64,000 nucleotides of DNA from contig NZ_OY780939.1 in NCBI RefSeq assembly GCF_963675975.1, forward strand, positions 1,736,001 through 1,800,000, written 5' to 3'. This DNA comes from Halarcobacter sp. GTDB taxonomy: Bacteria > Campylobacterota > Campylobacteria > Campylobacterales > Arcobacteraceae. Numbering within the stretch: position 1 is the stretch's first letter; the number at the start of each line of letters is the position of its first letter. The notes under the pieces were generated by a model that was not told the origin of the DNA, did not search any database, and saw nothing but the letters and a program-made list of their open reading frames with translations. Position numbers and translations under genes: made by a program. Positions 16,407-25,710 of the stretch are shown in pieces.

Positions 16407-18098
16407 ATGGAATTAAGTACGCAAGCTTTTTTTGCTGCTCTACCAATACTTGTAGCAGCTGTACTTCTAGTGGGTTTTAGGCTACCTGCTAAAAAAGCAA
16501 TGCCAATTGTTTATATTGTTACAACTGTTGTAGCAATCTATGTATGGGATGTAACTTTTAACAGAGTTTTAGCATCTACACTTCAAGGGTTACTTATCAC
16601 TGTTGCAGTTTTATGGATTATTTTTGGTGCAATATTATTATTGAATACACTTAAACATTCAGGAGCTATAAAAGTTATTAGAGAGGGTTTTAATAATATT
16701 AGTCCAGATAGAAGAGTTCAGGTTATTATTATTGCATGGTTATTTGGTTCATTTATTGAAGGTGCATCAGGATTTGGAACACCTGCAGCAATTGCAGCTC
16801 CACTTATGGTTGCTATTGGTTTCCCTGCTATGGCTGCTGTTATGGTTGGTATGATGATTCAATCAACACCTGTATCATTTGGTGCAGTAGGAACACCAAT
16901 ATTAATTGGGGTTAATAAAGGATTGGATTCTGAAGGTATAGCTAAAACTTTAGAAAGTGTTGGTTCTAACTGGGATACATATTTACAAATAATTACAAGT
17001 GAAGTCGCAATAGTTCATGCTATAACAGGTACTTTAATACCTTTATTTATGACTATTATGATGACAAGATTTTTTGGTAAAAACAAATCTTGGACTGAGG
17101 GGTTATCAATATTACCATTTGCAATTTTTGGTGGTTTGTGTTTTACTATTCCTTATGCTCTTACAGGTATATTCTTAGGTGCAGAGTTCCCATCTCTTAT
17201 TGGTGCATTAGTTGGTTTACCAATAGTTACTCTAGCTGCAAAAAAAGGTTTCTTAATTCCAAAAGATACTTGGGATTTTGCTCCAAAAGAAGAGTGGCCA
17301 GTTCACTGGGTTTCTAAATTAGAAATAAAATTAGACTCTTTAACTGTTAAAACAGATATGTCTTTAACTAGAGCATGGGCTCCTTATGTATTAGTTGCTG
17401 CAATTTTAGTATTAACAAGAGTTTCTGATGAAGCAAAAGCATTTGTAAAAGCTTGGGTTATACCTTTTAAAGATTTATTAGGTGAAGGTTTAGGTTACTC
17501 AATTACTCCTTTATATTTACCAGGTGGAATTTTAGTATTTGTAGTTTTAATTACTTATTTCTTACATAAAATGGAATTCAAAGAGATGAAAGAGGCTTTA
17601 AGTGAATCATCAAAAGTTATGTTAGGTGCTGGATTTGTTCTTGTATTTACTATTCCATTAGTTAGAGTTTTAATTAACTCAGGTGTAAATGAATCTGGTT
17701 TTGATTCTATGCCAGTTGCAATGGCTAATTTTGTAGCAAGTGCAGTTGGTGATATTTATCCATTATTTGCTCCAATGATTGGTGCATTAGGTGCATTTAT
17801 TGCAGGAAGTAACACTGTTTCAAATATGATGTTGTCACAATTTCAATTTGGTGTTGCAGATGCACTTTCAGTTTCAACTGCATTAATGATTGCACTTCAA
17901 GCAGTTGGAGCAGCAGCAGGAAATATGATTGCTATTCATAATGTTGTTGCAGCAAGTGCTACAGTTGGTTTACTTGACCAAGAGGGTGAAACATTAAGAA
18001 GAACTATTATACCTACACTTTACTATTGTTTAATAGCTGGTATCTTAGGACTTATAGGAATGTATGTTTTAGGAATAACTGATCCACTAGTTGGATAA
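16407..18098 (+). CDS. lctP: L-lactate permease, LctP family
   Basis: Inner-membrane lactate/proton symporter of 563 residues, normal for the family, with about 12-14 hydrophobic segments. The family signature is clear: [20 protein letters not shown], then [16 protein letters not shown], and later [26 protein letters not shown] stands 6 bp before the ATG and a strong terminator follows the stop, so it is monocistronic. No lactate dehydrogenase gene (LldEFG or Dld) is in the window. The ~200 bp upstream region is AT-rich and should carry its promoter. Confidence 0.95.
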   Translation: MELSTQAFFAALPILVAAVLLVGFRLPAKKAMPIVYIVTTVVAIYVWDVTFNRVLASTLQGLLITVAVLWIIFGAILLLNTLKHSGAIKVIREGFNNISPDRRVQVIIIAWLFGSFIEGASGFGTPAAIAAPLMVAIGFPAMAAVMVGMMIQSTPVSFGAVGTPILIGVNKGLDSEGIAKTLESVGSNWDTYLQIITSEVAIVHAITGTLIPLFMTIMMTRFFGKNKSWTEGLSILPFAIFGGLCFTIPYALTGIFLGAEFPSLIGALVGLPIVTLAAKKGFLIPKDTWDFAPKEEWPVHWVSKLEIKLDSLTVKTDMSLTRAWAPYVLVAAILVLTRVSDEAKAFVKAWVIPFKDLLGEGLGYSITPLYLPGGILVFVVLITYFLHKMEFKEMKEALSESSKVMLGAGFVLVFTIPLVRVLINSGVNESGFDSMPVAMANFVASAVGDIYPLFAPMIGALGAFIAGSNTVSNMMLSQFQFGVADALSVSTALMIALQAVGAAAGNMIAIHNVVAASATVGLLDQEGETLRRTIIPTLYYCLIAGILGLIGMYVLGITDPLVG

Positions 18099-18122
18099 AA
18101 AAAGGAGCACTTGCTCCTTTTT
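18099..18122 (+). terminator. Rho-independent terminator of lctP
   Basis: AAAAAGGAGC, loop ACTT, GCTCCTTTTT: a perfect 10-bp stem ending in a U-tract, starting at the base after the lctP stop codon. Confidence 0.92.
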
Positions 18123-18218
18123 AAAATTTATAACTCATAAAATAATTTTAAAACAATAATTAAGCTTATTTTCAATTTGATTTGTTAAATTGTATATACC
18201 TTCAAAAAAGGCTTAACA

Positions 18219-19238
18219 ATGAATTATGAACAAAAAAATATAATTGAAGAAAAATACTTATCAGAACTTTTTTATACTAAAGATAATAAAAATCGTCATG
18301 TAGGTGTGGAGATAGAATATTCAAATCTTGATTTGAAAAAGAGTGCACAATTAGCCAAAGAGATTTTTAAAGGTGATATTGTTGAAAAAACTAAATATGA
18401 ATTATCTTTAAAGGATTCAGATTATGGTGACTTTACATTTGAACTCGATGCACAATTGCTTCAAAAGATGCAAGATGATAATCTTTTTGAAAAACTTGGA
18501 AATATTATTGGAAAAATCTCAAGTGATTTAGATAATTTTGTAGATAAAACTTCAAAAAACTTTGTCCCTTTTGAGATTGCTATGCCACCAATTCCTATTT
18601 GTGAATTTGGAAAAGTTGATGAATTAGTTCAAAAACTTAGATTAAATGGAGCTTTGGGTACAACATATTCTTTTCAATATGCTTTTGGTGTTCATTTAAA
18701 TATTGAGCCACCAAGTCAAGATATAGATGATGTATTAAAACTTTTTAAATCTTTTTTAATCCTTCAAAAATGGATTGAAGTTCAAAGTGAAGTTGATATT
18801 GCTAGAAAAATCTCACCTTTTATAAACAATTTTCCAAAAGAGTATATTGCTTTAGTTATTGATACTGAATATTGGCCAACAAAAGAGCAATTTATAAAAG
18901 ACTATATAGATTATAATCCAACAAGAAATAGGGTGCTTGATATGTTACCTATTATTGCTTTTTGGGATGAAGATATAATAAACAAATATTTGCCAAAAGA
19001 GAAAATAAACAAAAGGCCAACTTTTCACTATAGATTGCCAAATAGTAAAGTTGACCAGTTTAGATGGTTTATCTCTCAAGAGTTACAATTATGGGTTATA
19101 GTTGAATTATTAGTTTCAAATGATGAGGTATTTAATCAAATGAGCAAATCTTTTTTAAAGCAACTTGACAGTGCTATTTTTAATAAAAATGAATGGATAG
19201 AAAAATGTCATCAATGCATAATAAACCACTTGTTGTAA
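18219..19238 (+). CDS. Amidoligase-family enzyme (glutamine-synthetase-like COOH-NH2 ligase)
   Basis: 339 residues. The N-terminus RHVGVEIEYSNLDLKKSAQL has the GVEIEY/F signature of the Amidoligase_2 family, a branch of the glutamine synthetase/GCS fold that joins amines to carboxylates using ATP. A second conserved block is FTFELDAQLLQKM, and later YSFQYAFGVHLNIEPPSQD. The next gene overlaps it by up to 46 bp and encodes a class I glutamine amidotransferase/gamma-glutamyl hydrolase. This pairing is known from genome surveys of amidoligases and has been linked to unusual gamma-glutamyl or peptide-tag metabolites. The substrate is unknown. Confidence 0.85.
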   Translation: MNYEQKNIIEEKYLSELFYTKDNKNRHVGVEIEYSNLDLKKSAQLAKEIFKGDIVEKTKYELSLKDSDYGDFTFELDAQLLQKMQDDNLFEKLGNIIGKISSDLDNFVDKTSKNFVPFEIAMPPIPICEFGKVDELVQKLRLNGALGTTYSFQYAFGVHLNIEPPSQDIDDVLKLFKSFLILQKWIEVQSEVDIARKISPFINNFPKEYIALVIDTEYWPTKEQFIKDYIDYNPTRNRVLDMLPIIAFWDEDIINKYLPKEKINKRPTFHYRLPNSKVDQFRWFISQELQLWVIVELLVSNDEVFNQMSKSFLKQLDSAIFNKNEWIEKCHQCIINHLL

Positions 19239-19879
19239 TAACAGGGCCTAAAAAAGGTTTTATATCTAGATTTTTTATAAAGTTTGCACTTTTTTTAAGT
19301 GGAGCAAGAAGTAAAATCATAACTCCAAACAATCCTGATTATGATATACAAATGGATGCTTTATTAATAAGTGGTGGAGATGATTTATATAATGCTTTTA
19401 TTGAAAATGAAACTTGTGAGTTAGATGATATTATAAATTACGAAAGAGACGTTTTAGAGTATCGTTTACTTCATAGGGCAATAGAGGAAAAGAAACCTGT
19501 ATTTGGAATATGTAGAGGTTATCAGCTTATTAATGTTTTTTTTGGTGGAGATTTATATAAAGATATAAGAAAAGATGGATATAAATATAGACATACCCCT
19601 TTTGCTTGGAAAGATATTTTTTTAAAAAAAGGCAGACTTTTAAATCTTTTAACAAAACAAAAAGAGATAAGAATAAATACCCTTCATCATCAAGCAGTTA
19701 AAACTGTTCCTAAAAACTTTAAAGTTGAAGCAATTGATAAAGATGACATTATTCAGTCAATCTCTTATAAAACCAAAGATAATCTAATTTTTGGGGTGCA
19801 ATGGCACCCGGAATATCTTTTTTTTATGAAAAATCATTTAAAACTTTTTAAGATGTTAGTAGCAAATATAAAAGAGTGA
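19193..19879 (+). CDS. Class I glutamine amidotransferase-like gamma-glutamyl hydrolase (C26)
   Basis: About 228 residues. Catalytic Cys in KPVFGICRGYQLINVFFGGD, and His/Glu in FGVQWHPEYLF, with the helix-strand order of the C26 family (gamma-Glu-GABA hydrolase, PuuD-like). The central NTLHHQAVKTVP motif is typical. The start is uncertain: in-frame ATGs at 19193, 19205 and 19214 are all near the stop of the amidoligase; none has a strong ribosome site, so translation is probably coupled. It may remove or transfer what the amidoligase adds. The 3' end overlaps the convergent cti gene by 46 bp. Confidence 0.85.
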   Translation: MDRKMSSMHNKPLVVITGPKKGFISRFFIKFALFLSGARSKIITPNNPDYDIQMDALLISGGDDLYNAFIENETCELDDIINYERDVLEYRLLHRAIEEKKPVFGICRGYQLINVFFGGDLYKDIRKDGYKYRHTPFAWKDIFLKKGRLLNLLTKQKEIRINTLHHQAVKTVPKNFKVEAIDKDDIIQSISYKTKDNLIFGVQWHPEYLFFMKNHLKLFKMLVANIKE

Positions 19880-22110
19880 TCCTCTTCTAAACCTTTTTGA
19901 TAATATCTATTTAGGTCAAACAAACCGCTTTCAATAGGATTTGATTCCTTAAATCTATTTTGAAACCAGTCATATACTTCCCAAAAGTTTTTATTGTTTC
20001 TATTTACAAAAAATTTAGAAAACTCTTTTTCATCTACTGCTTTTTCTAGCAAATCAAAAAACTCTTTTATATCTTTTTCTTCAACTACTATAAAATAGTT
20101 TGGATAAGAGCCAATAAAACCTTCAATAAAGTTTACTCTATCTTTTGTTACATCTAATCTTTCCTCTTCATTAAACATAAATGCAACACTATCATGCCAT
20201 CTATTTATAACCATTGTATAAACTAAATCCTCATCATTTAGTTTAAATTTCATATAAATAAGATTGTAGTTACTACTAGAAAACTTTTTAAATCTATTCA
20301 TTTTATTATTAAAGGCTACACTTCTTAGGGCATTTTCTACATCCTCTTTTGTTTTATAACTATTTGTTCTTTTTAAATTTGGGTTTTCAATATAGTTTAT
20401 TTTATCTTTTGGTGTTTTTGTAAACTCTAAAATATTTTCTACTAATTGTTTATAATCTAAATTTATTTTAGCTTCATTATCTGAAGGAGTATATGTAACT
20501 AAATATTTTGTTAAAGTTCCTTTATACCAACTATTAAACATATTTTGTCTTTTATCTTTAGGTAAATATTCTAGAAAATTGCTTTCCCCTTCAATTCTTA
20601 GTCTATCCATATATTTTCTAACTAATAGTTTATGCTGAGTGTTTCCATAAACATCAAATCCTGCTACTAAAGAGTAATACAATCTTTCAAGTAAAGGATA
20701 ATCTATAACCCACATTGTTCTAGGAAGATTTCCCAAAGCACCTTTATGAACAGAAGCTGAATCAAAATGTCTGTAAATAGTTAAAATAGCATCATTGTCT
20801 TTTTCGCCATACTTGTTCCCTTTCCATAAGGAATCTAAACTCACATTATTGTTATATTTTTTATATAAAGAGTTTTTGTTTTTATAATAATTAATAGTAT
20901 CTTCATTGTATTTATAAATATCAATAATATTTGAGATTTTACTATCTCCACCATATTCATTTGGTAGGGCAAGGTTATTGAAGTTTTGTTCTAAAAAGTT
21001 TTTATCTTGTATTGTATAATCTAAGTCTGGATTTTTAAATGCCACCCAAAATTGATCATTTATTACATTTAGTGCAACTTGCCCTTTACACACTGGCCCT
21101 CTAATAAATGTCATTATAAAATAATGAACATCATCTAGCATAAATTTGTATCTTGAAACAGCTGGTATTTGTTTGAAAGCTTCTAAAGGATTCGCAGCAA
21201 TTTTTGGATCGAAACTTGGAAAATAAGGCTTTTCTTTCCATTTTTCTTTTATAAATAATTTATTATATCTTTCTAGTTTTTTATCATTTAAATGATAAAC
21301 CATATGTGTTTTATGAACTATTGTTGAAGTGATTTTTTGAAATTTATAATAAAATTTTTGTTTTGGGTCATTATAAGGAACTCTTGTTTTTACAGGAATA
21401 TTTCCTTTTTTGTCATAAGTTCTAATAAGTTTATAGAAACTATCACTATCATCAAATTTTATATGGGCTAAGTATAGGTGTTCATAAATATATCTTGCTG
21501 TAACTTTATGTTTAATATCAGTTTTATTTAAAAAGTTTTCAAATTTTTTTAATGTTTTAGATATATTTTTATCCTCTTTAATATCATTTTTAATATCAGA
21601 TTCAAGCCAAGATATTAAAAGTTTATGCTCTTTTTTATTTAATGCTGGAAACCCATAAGGCATCCCATGATATGGATTATCACTTAAATATTTATCAAGT
21701 TCTTTTAAATCTTTACTACAAGTTAAATCATCTTTTTCAGGGGAATAGCTTCCTATATTTTCAGGTTTTTTTTGTTTTTGAACTAAAAGTTCTTTCATAA
21801 TATTTGTATTTTTATAGTTTTTTAAAACTGAATAAAAACCTAACTCTTCCCATTCTTTTTCATTTTTAGCATCTATAAAAAGCCTTGAAGGGTTTGCTGG
21901 TTTAATTCTATTTTGATAAATCTCCTCTTTTGTAGCTCCTCTTGTAAGCCCTTCAAAGGAACTAAGTTTTAATTGACAAGGGGAATTATAACAAGAGTGA
22001 CACACTACACATCGTTTATCAAGTATTGGTTTGATATCTTTTTGAAAAGATAAGTTTTCATTTGCAAAGACAGAAATCGACATTAGTAAGAAAAGTAGGA
22101 ATTTGTTCAT
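19834..22110 (-). CDS. cti: Fatty acid cis/trans isomerase, cytochrome-c type
   Basis: Periplasmic enzyme that turns cis-unsaturated membrane fatty acids to trans to stiffen the membrane during stress by solvents or heat. 758 residues with a signal peptide (MNKFLLFLLMSISVFA) and a single haem c motif, KRCVVCHSCYNSPCQ, right after it, as in the Pseudomonas enzyme. Further matching blocks are HGMPYGFPALNKKEHKLLI, FIRGPVCKGQVALNVINDQF and LPRTMWVIDYPLLERLYYSL. It follows the flavin oxidoreductase by 3 bp and a kinase before that, so the three form an operon. The last 46 bp overlap the convergent amidotransferase gene. Confidence 0.93.
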   Translation of the reverse strand: MNKFLLFLLMSISVFANENLSFQKDIKPILDKRCVVCHSCYNSPCQLKLSSFEGLTRGATKEEIYQNRIKPANPSRLFIDAKNEKEWEELGFYSVLKNYKNTNIMKELLVQKQKKPENIGSYSPEKDDLTCSKDLKELDKYLSDNPYHGMPYGFPALNKKEHKLLISWLESDIKNDIKEDKNISKTLKKFENFLNKTDIKHKVTARYIYEHLYLAHIKFDDSDSFYKLIRTYDKKGNIPVKTRVPYNDPKQKFYYKFQKITSTIVHKTHMVYHLNDKKLERYNKLFIKEKWKEKPYFPSFDPKIAANPLEAFKQIPAVSRYKFMLDDVHYFIMTFIRGPVCKGQVALNVINDQFWVAFKNPDLDYTIQDKNFLEQNFNNLALPNEYGGDSKISNIIDIYKYNEDTINYYKNKNSLYKKYNNNVSLDSLWKGNKYGEKDNDAILTIYRHFDSASVHKGALGNLPRTMWVIDYPLLERLYYSLVAGFDVYGNTQHKLLVRKYMDRLRIEGESNFLEYLPKDKRQNMFNSWYKGTLTKYLVTYTPSDNEAKINLDYKQLVENILEFTKTPKDKINYIENPNLKRTNSYKTKEDVENALRSVAFNNKMNRFKKFSSSNYNLIYMKFKLNDEDLVYTMVINRWHDSVAFMFNEEERLDVTKDRVNFIEGFIGSYPNYFIVVEEKDIKEFFDLLEKAVDEKEFSKFFVNRNNKNFWEVYDWFQNRFKESNPIESGLFDLNRYYQKGLEEDHSFIFATNILKSFK

Positions 22111-22113
22111 ATA

Positions 22114-23481
22114 TTATTTGCTTTCAATTAATTTTATTGTATTTATAGCGGCTGGCAATAAAGCTTCACTTAGAGCAGGGTGGATGTATAACATCTCTTT
22201 TAGATGTCTTATGTCATTGTTTATATGCATAACAGTTAAAACCTGATGTATCATAGTGGCACTTTCAGGTCCTATCATATGACATCCAAGTATTTTATAG
22301 GTTTTTTTATCAACAATAAATTTAGTAAATGGATATTTAATTTTCTTTGATTGTGCTTTTGCACTGGCTAGCCATGGGGTTTTTGAAACTACACAATCAA
22401 GATTTTCCTCTTTTGCTTGTTTTTCAGTTATTCCTACGCTGGCAATTTCTGGGTGAGTAAAAACTGCGTGGGGCATATATTTAAACTCTAAAGGTTTTTT
22501 TTCATCTTCGTATAAATATTTATATAAGTAATTTATTTCATAAGCTGCTGCATGCTGAAGCATATATTTACCTGCTGCATCACCTACAACATAAATATCT
22601 TTTTCATCTGTTTCAAAATATTTATCTCTTTTGATATAATCTTTTTCATCTAATTTGATATTTGTATTTTCTAGTTTTAATAAGTCTGCATTTGATTGTC
22701 TACCTATGGCATAAAGTAAAGCTTCACTTTTGTATTTTTTTGTTTTTCCATCTTTATTTTCTAGTTTTATATCAAATTGATTATTTTCATATTTTGCATC
22801 TTTAACTGTGGTATTGAATTCTATATCAATATTTTTAGAAAACTCTTCAACAAAAGTTTTTGAAATCTCTTCATCTTCATTAGATAAAAGAGTATCTCCT
22901 CTTACAATTAGTTTTGTTTTTATTCCTAAAGCATCAAATACATTAACCAATTCACAAGCAATAAAGCCAGAACCAACAACACTAATAGATTTAGGAATTT
23001 CATCTAGTGGAAAAATATCATCACTACTCCAAGCTTTTTCAAAGGGTGGTTTTTTAGGTCTAGTACCTGTAGCAATTACAATTTTATCAGCTGTAATCTC
23101 TTCTTCATTTATTAAGATTATTTTATTTGATTTAAAACTTGCTTCCCCTCTAAAAAGTGTTACATCTTCATGAAGTCTTGATAGATAGTTTTCATCTACT
23201 TTTTCTATAAATTCATTATTGTCTTTAAAGATTTTTTTAATATCTATTTTATCTATTTTAGAATCAATATAGTGTCTTTTTGATTCTTGAATTGTTCTTA
23301 TAACTTCAGCATAACCTATTAGTAGTTTAGAGGGAACACAACCTCTATTTGCACATGTTCCACCTAAAGCTGATTTTTCTATTAGTGCAACTTTTTTACC
23401 AAGTTTAGCAACTTTTGAAGCTAATGAAGAGGCTCTACCTCCTCCTATAATTATTAAATCAAATTTGTTCATTTTCATCAC
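22114..23481 (-). CDS. Flavin pyridine-nucleotide disulfide oxidoreductase (Lpd/MerA-like)
   Basis: 455 residues with the class I disulfide reductase layout: N-terminal FAD site GGGRASSLASKVAKLGKKVA, redox pair in GGTCANRGCVPSKLL (Cys-x4-Cys), a second Rossmann motif SVVGSGFIACELVNVF for NAD(P)H, a second FAD motif IYVVGDAAGKYMLQHAAAYE, and the C-terminal His/Glu pair MLYIHPALSEALLPAA. It is a dihydrolipoamide dehydrogenase or mercuric/mycothione reductase relative; the substrate cannot be fixed because no lipoyl-enzyme genes are near. It overlaps the kinase gene by 23 bp and precedes cti, so a role in envelope redox stress is possible. Confidence 0.88.
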   Translation of the reverse strand: MMKMNKFDLIIIGGGRASSLASKVAKLGKKVALIEKSALGGTCANRGCVPSKLLIGYAEVIRTIQESKRHYIDSKIDKIDIKKIFKDNNEFIEKVDENYLSRLHEDVTLFRGEASFKSNKIILINEEEITADKIVIATGTRPKKPPFEKAWSSDDIFPLDEIPKSISVVGSGFIACELVNVFDALGIKTKLIVRGDTLLSNEDEEISKTFVEEFSKNIDIEFNTTVKDAKYENNQFDIKLENKDGKTKKYKSEALLYAIGRQSNADLLKLENTNIKLDEKDYIKRDKYFETDEKDIYVVGDAAGKYMLQHAAAYEINYLYKYLYEDEKKPLEFKYMPHAVFTHPEIASVGITEKQAKEENLDCVVSKTPWLASAKAQSKKIKYPFTKFIVDKKTYKILGCHMIGPESATMIHQVLTVMHINNDIRHLKEMLYIHPALSEALLPAAINTIKLIESK

Positions 23482-25270
23482 TTTTTGTTTGAAATAAAGG
23501 AAATTCTAAATAAAACTTAGCCCCTTTATCTCTATTTTTTACATATATATTTCCATCTAAACTCTCTGTTATAAGTTTATAGGTTAAATATAAGCTAATA
23601 CCTGTACCTATAGATTCATGTTTTGTTGTAAAATATGGATCGAAGATTTTGTCAATAATATCTTCATCTATTCCACCAGCATTATCTTTTATAGTTATTA
23701 AAACATGATCTTTATTCTTTTTTCTTATGGTAATATCAATTGTTTTTGAATCTATATTTTTACTTTTAATAAAAGCATCTTTTGCATTAGTTAATACAGC
23801 ATTGAAAATCTCTATTAATTCACTTCTTACAGCTAAAATATAAATATCATCTTCATCATATCTTTTTAATACTTTTATATGATTGTCTTGAAATGTTGGA
23901 TTTAAAAATTCTAAAATTTTATCCATGTTATTTTTAACTTCAAGAGGTTCTTTTTTCTTATCATCAACTTCAATGTATTCTCTAAAACTATCAAGGGTTT
24001 TAGATAAATATTCAGCTTGTTCTAATATGGAGTTAGTGAAGTTTTCAAAGTGTTTATTATCTAACATATTCATCTCTTTTTCAACTTTTAAACCACTTGC
24101 ACAAGTTGTAATCACACTTAATGGTTGTCTCCATTGGTGAGAAATATTTGTAATCATTTTACCAATCGAAGCCATTTTAGATTGGTTAAAAATATGTACA
24201 TCTTGTTTTCGTCCCCTTTTTACTTCTAAAGCAACTTTTTTATCAAGCTCTTTATTTAATCTTATTAATTTGTCTTTACCTAATGCTTGTTTATAAAATA
24301 AGAAAAATACAAGGGCTAAAAGTAAGTATGTAACTATTATTTTTGTTACTAGTTCATTTCTATCATTTAGCATAAATTTATCAGGCTCACAGATACATAA
24401 AACAGCCACAACCTCTTTTGAAATAGGGTTTTTTATAGGTATCATTGTTTTTACAATATTTAAATCATTTTCAAGAACTGATAGAGGTTCCCCTTTTGTT
24501 AGTATCTCTGTATAACTTTTTGAATTTGTTGAGGTACTAATAGGTGGATACTTATTATAAATTGATTTTTCATAATAGAAATTTTTATTTGGACTTTCAA
24601 TATAGTTATAAAGTTCATCTTTAAAAAGTTTTTTATCAACAATATCTTTTTTTATTAAAAAACTTAGATTTAAATTATAGGTTTTATACATAGTTTCAAC
24701 CATTGCCAAAACACTAAAAGAGATCTCTACACTTCCAATATGCTCATTATCTTTTGTAAATAAGGGGTATACAAATCTAAAGCCATTAAAAATTCTACCC
24801 TCTTCAAAACCATCTATATATTCTTTATATTCATTTACATATTTTACTGTTGATCTTATTTTTGTTAAATCATCACCATATTTTTTAGGTCTGTGCATTC
24901 TTAAAAAACTTTCATTATCAGGAAGATGAAAATGAAGTTGTTTTAGGTTATATCTTTTTAATTTTTCATATTTTAAAGCTAAATGGTTTAATAACTCTTC
25001 TCTTATTTTATTTTTTTCTAATTCATTTGATTTATATGCTTCTTTGAAGATATTTATAGTTTTGTCTGTATTTATATCTGTATCAAATATTAAGTTTGAT
25101 AATACTTTATATTCATCATATATTGCTTTAAACTGTAATAGATGCTGATTTGTTTTTTTATCAAGATAATTTATAATATTTTTTTCGTATTGTAAAATAT
25201 ATAAGGTAATTAAAAAAGTGGTAAGAAGAAAATATAAAATTGAAAATTTTATTATAAGGTTCTTTTTCAA
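23459..25270 (-). CDS. Membrane sensor histidine kinase with Cache-type input
   Basis: 603 residues. First membrane helix ~7-25, a ~270-residue periplasmic sensor of dCache_3 type (FLRMHRPKKYGDDLTKIRS, then GFRFVYPLFTKDNEHIGSVE), second membrane helix ~300-320, a short coiled coil, and an HisKA-like H-box NISHQWRQPLSVITTCASGL (phospho-His in ISHQW). The ATPase domain follows with N-box FNAVLTNAKDAF, G1 DNAGGI and FDPYFTTKHESIGTGISLYL. The start is TTG with AGGA 6 bp upstream. No response regulator is adjacent; it overlaps the flavin oxidoreductase gene, so it is co-transcribed with it and cti. Confidence 0.93.
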   Translation of the reverse strand: MKKNLIIKFSILYFLLTTFLITLYILQYEKNIINYLDKKTNQHLLQFKAIYDEYKVLSNLIFDTDINTDKTINIFKEAYKSNELEKNKIREELLNHLALKYEKLKRYNLKQLHFHLPDNESFLRMHRPKKYGDDLTKIRSTVKYVNEYKEYIDGFEEGRIFNGFRFVYPLFTKDNEHIGSVEISFSVLAMVETMYKTYNLNLSFLIKKDIVDKKLFKDELYNYIESPNKNFYYEKSIYNKYPPISTSTNSKSYTEILTKGEPLSVLENDLNIVKTMIPIKNPISKEVVAVLCICEPDKFMLNDRNELVTKIIVTYLLLALVFFLFYKQALGKDKLIRLNKELDKKVALEVKRGRKQDVHIFNQSKMASIGKMITNISHQWRQPLSVITTCASGLKVEKEMNMLDNKHFENFTNSILEQAEYLSKTLDSFREYIEVDDKKKEPLEVKNNMDKILEFLNPTFQDNHIKVLKRYDEDDIYILAVRSELIEIFNAVLTNAKDAFIKSKNIDSKTIDITIRKKNKDHVLITIKDNAGGIDEDIIDKIFDPYFTTKHESIGTGISLYLTYKLITESLDGNIYVKNRDKGAKFYLEFPLFQTKSDENEQI

Positions 25271-25445
25271 TATCTATCCTTTTTTATAGAAGAAGATATA
25301 TTAGCATAAACCATGGCAAAAGTAAATGTTATATTTTTTATTATATTTTTATTATTATTTTATTTTAATTAGATATTAATTATTATAAAGTATGATTGTT
25401 TCACAGTTAATATACAATATTTTTTAATAATTTTAGGGAAATGAA

Positions 25446-25709
25446 ATGGAATATGAAGAGTTTGAAAGAGCAGTTGATTTTTTTGGGATACTTACTAATA
25501 CTTCAAAAAAAGATTTGAAAAATAAGTATTTAAAGTTGTCAAAAAAATACCATCCTGATATGCCAGAAGGCAGTGAAGAAAAGTTTAAAGAGCTTCAGGA
25601 TTATTATGAGTTATTGAATAGATACATGGATTCATTCGCTTACTCTTTTGATGAGGAAGAGTTTAAAACTCAATTTCCATCATTTACAAATTACAAAAAT
25701 TGGAGATAA
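25446..25709 (+). CDS. Small J-domain protein
   Basis: 87 residues, essentially a lone J domain at residues ~8-60 with the HPD motif in LSKKYHPDMPEGSEEKF and the usual helix IV (FKELQDYYELLNRYMD). The remaining 25 residues are acidic/aromatic. It should stimulate a DnaK ATPase. It sits just ahead of the DUF4139 gene (1-bp gap) and probably forms an operon with it, ADP-ribosylglycohydrolase and PsiE genes. Confidence 0.85.
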   Translation: MEYEEFERAVDFFGILTNTSKKDLKNKYLKLSKKYHPDMPEGSEEKFKELQDYYELLNRYMDSFAYSFDEEEFKTQFPSFTNYKNWR

Positions 25710-25710
25710 A

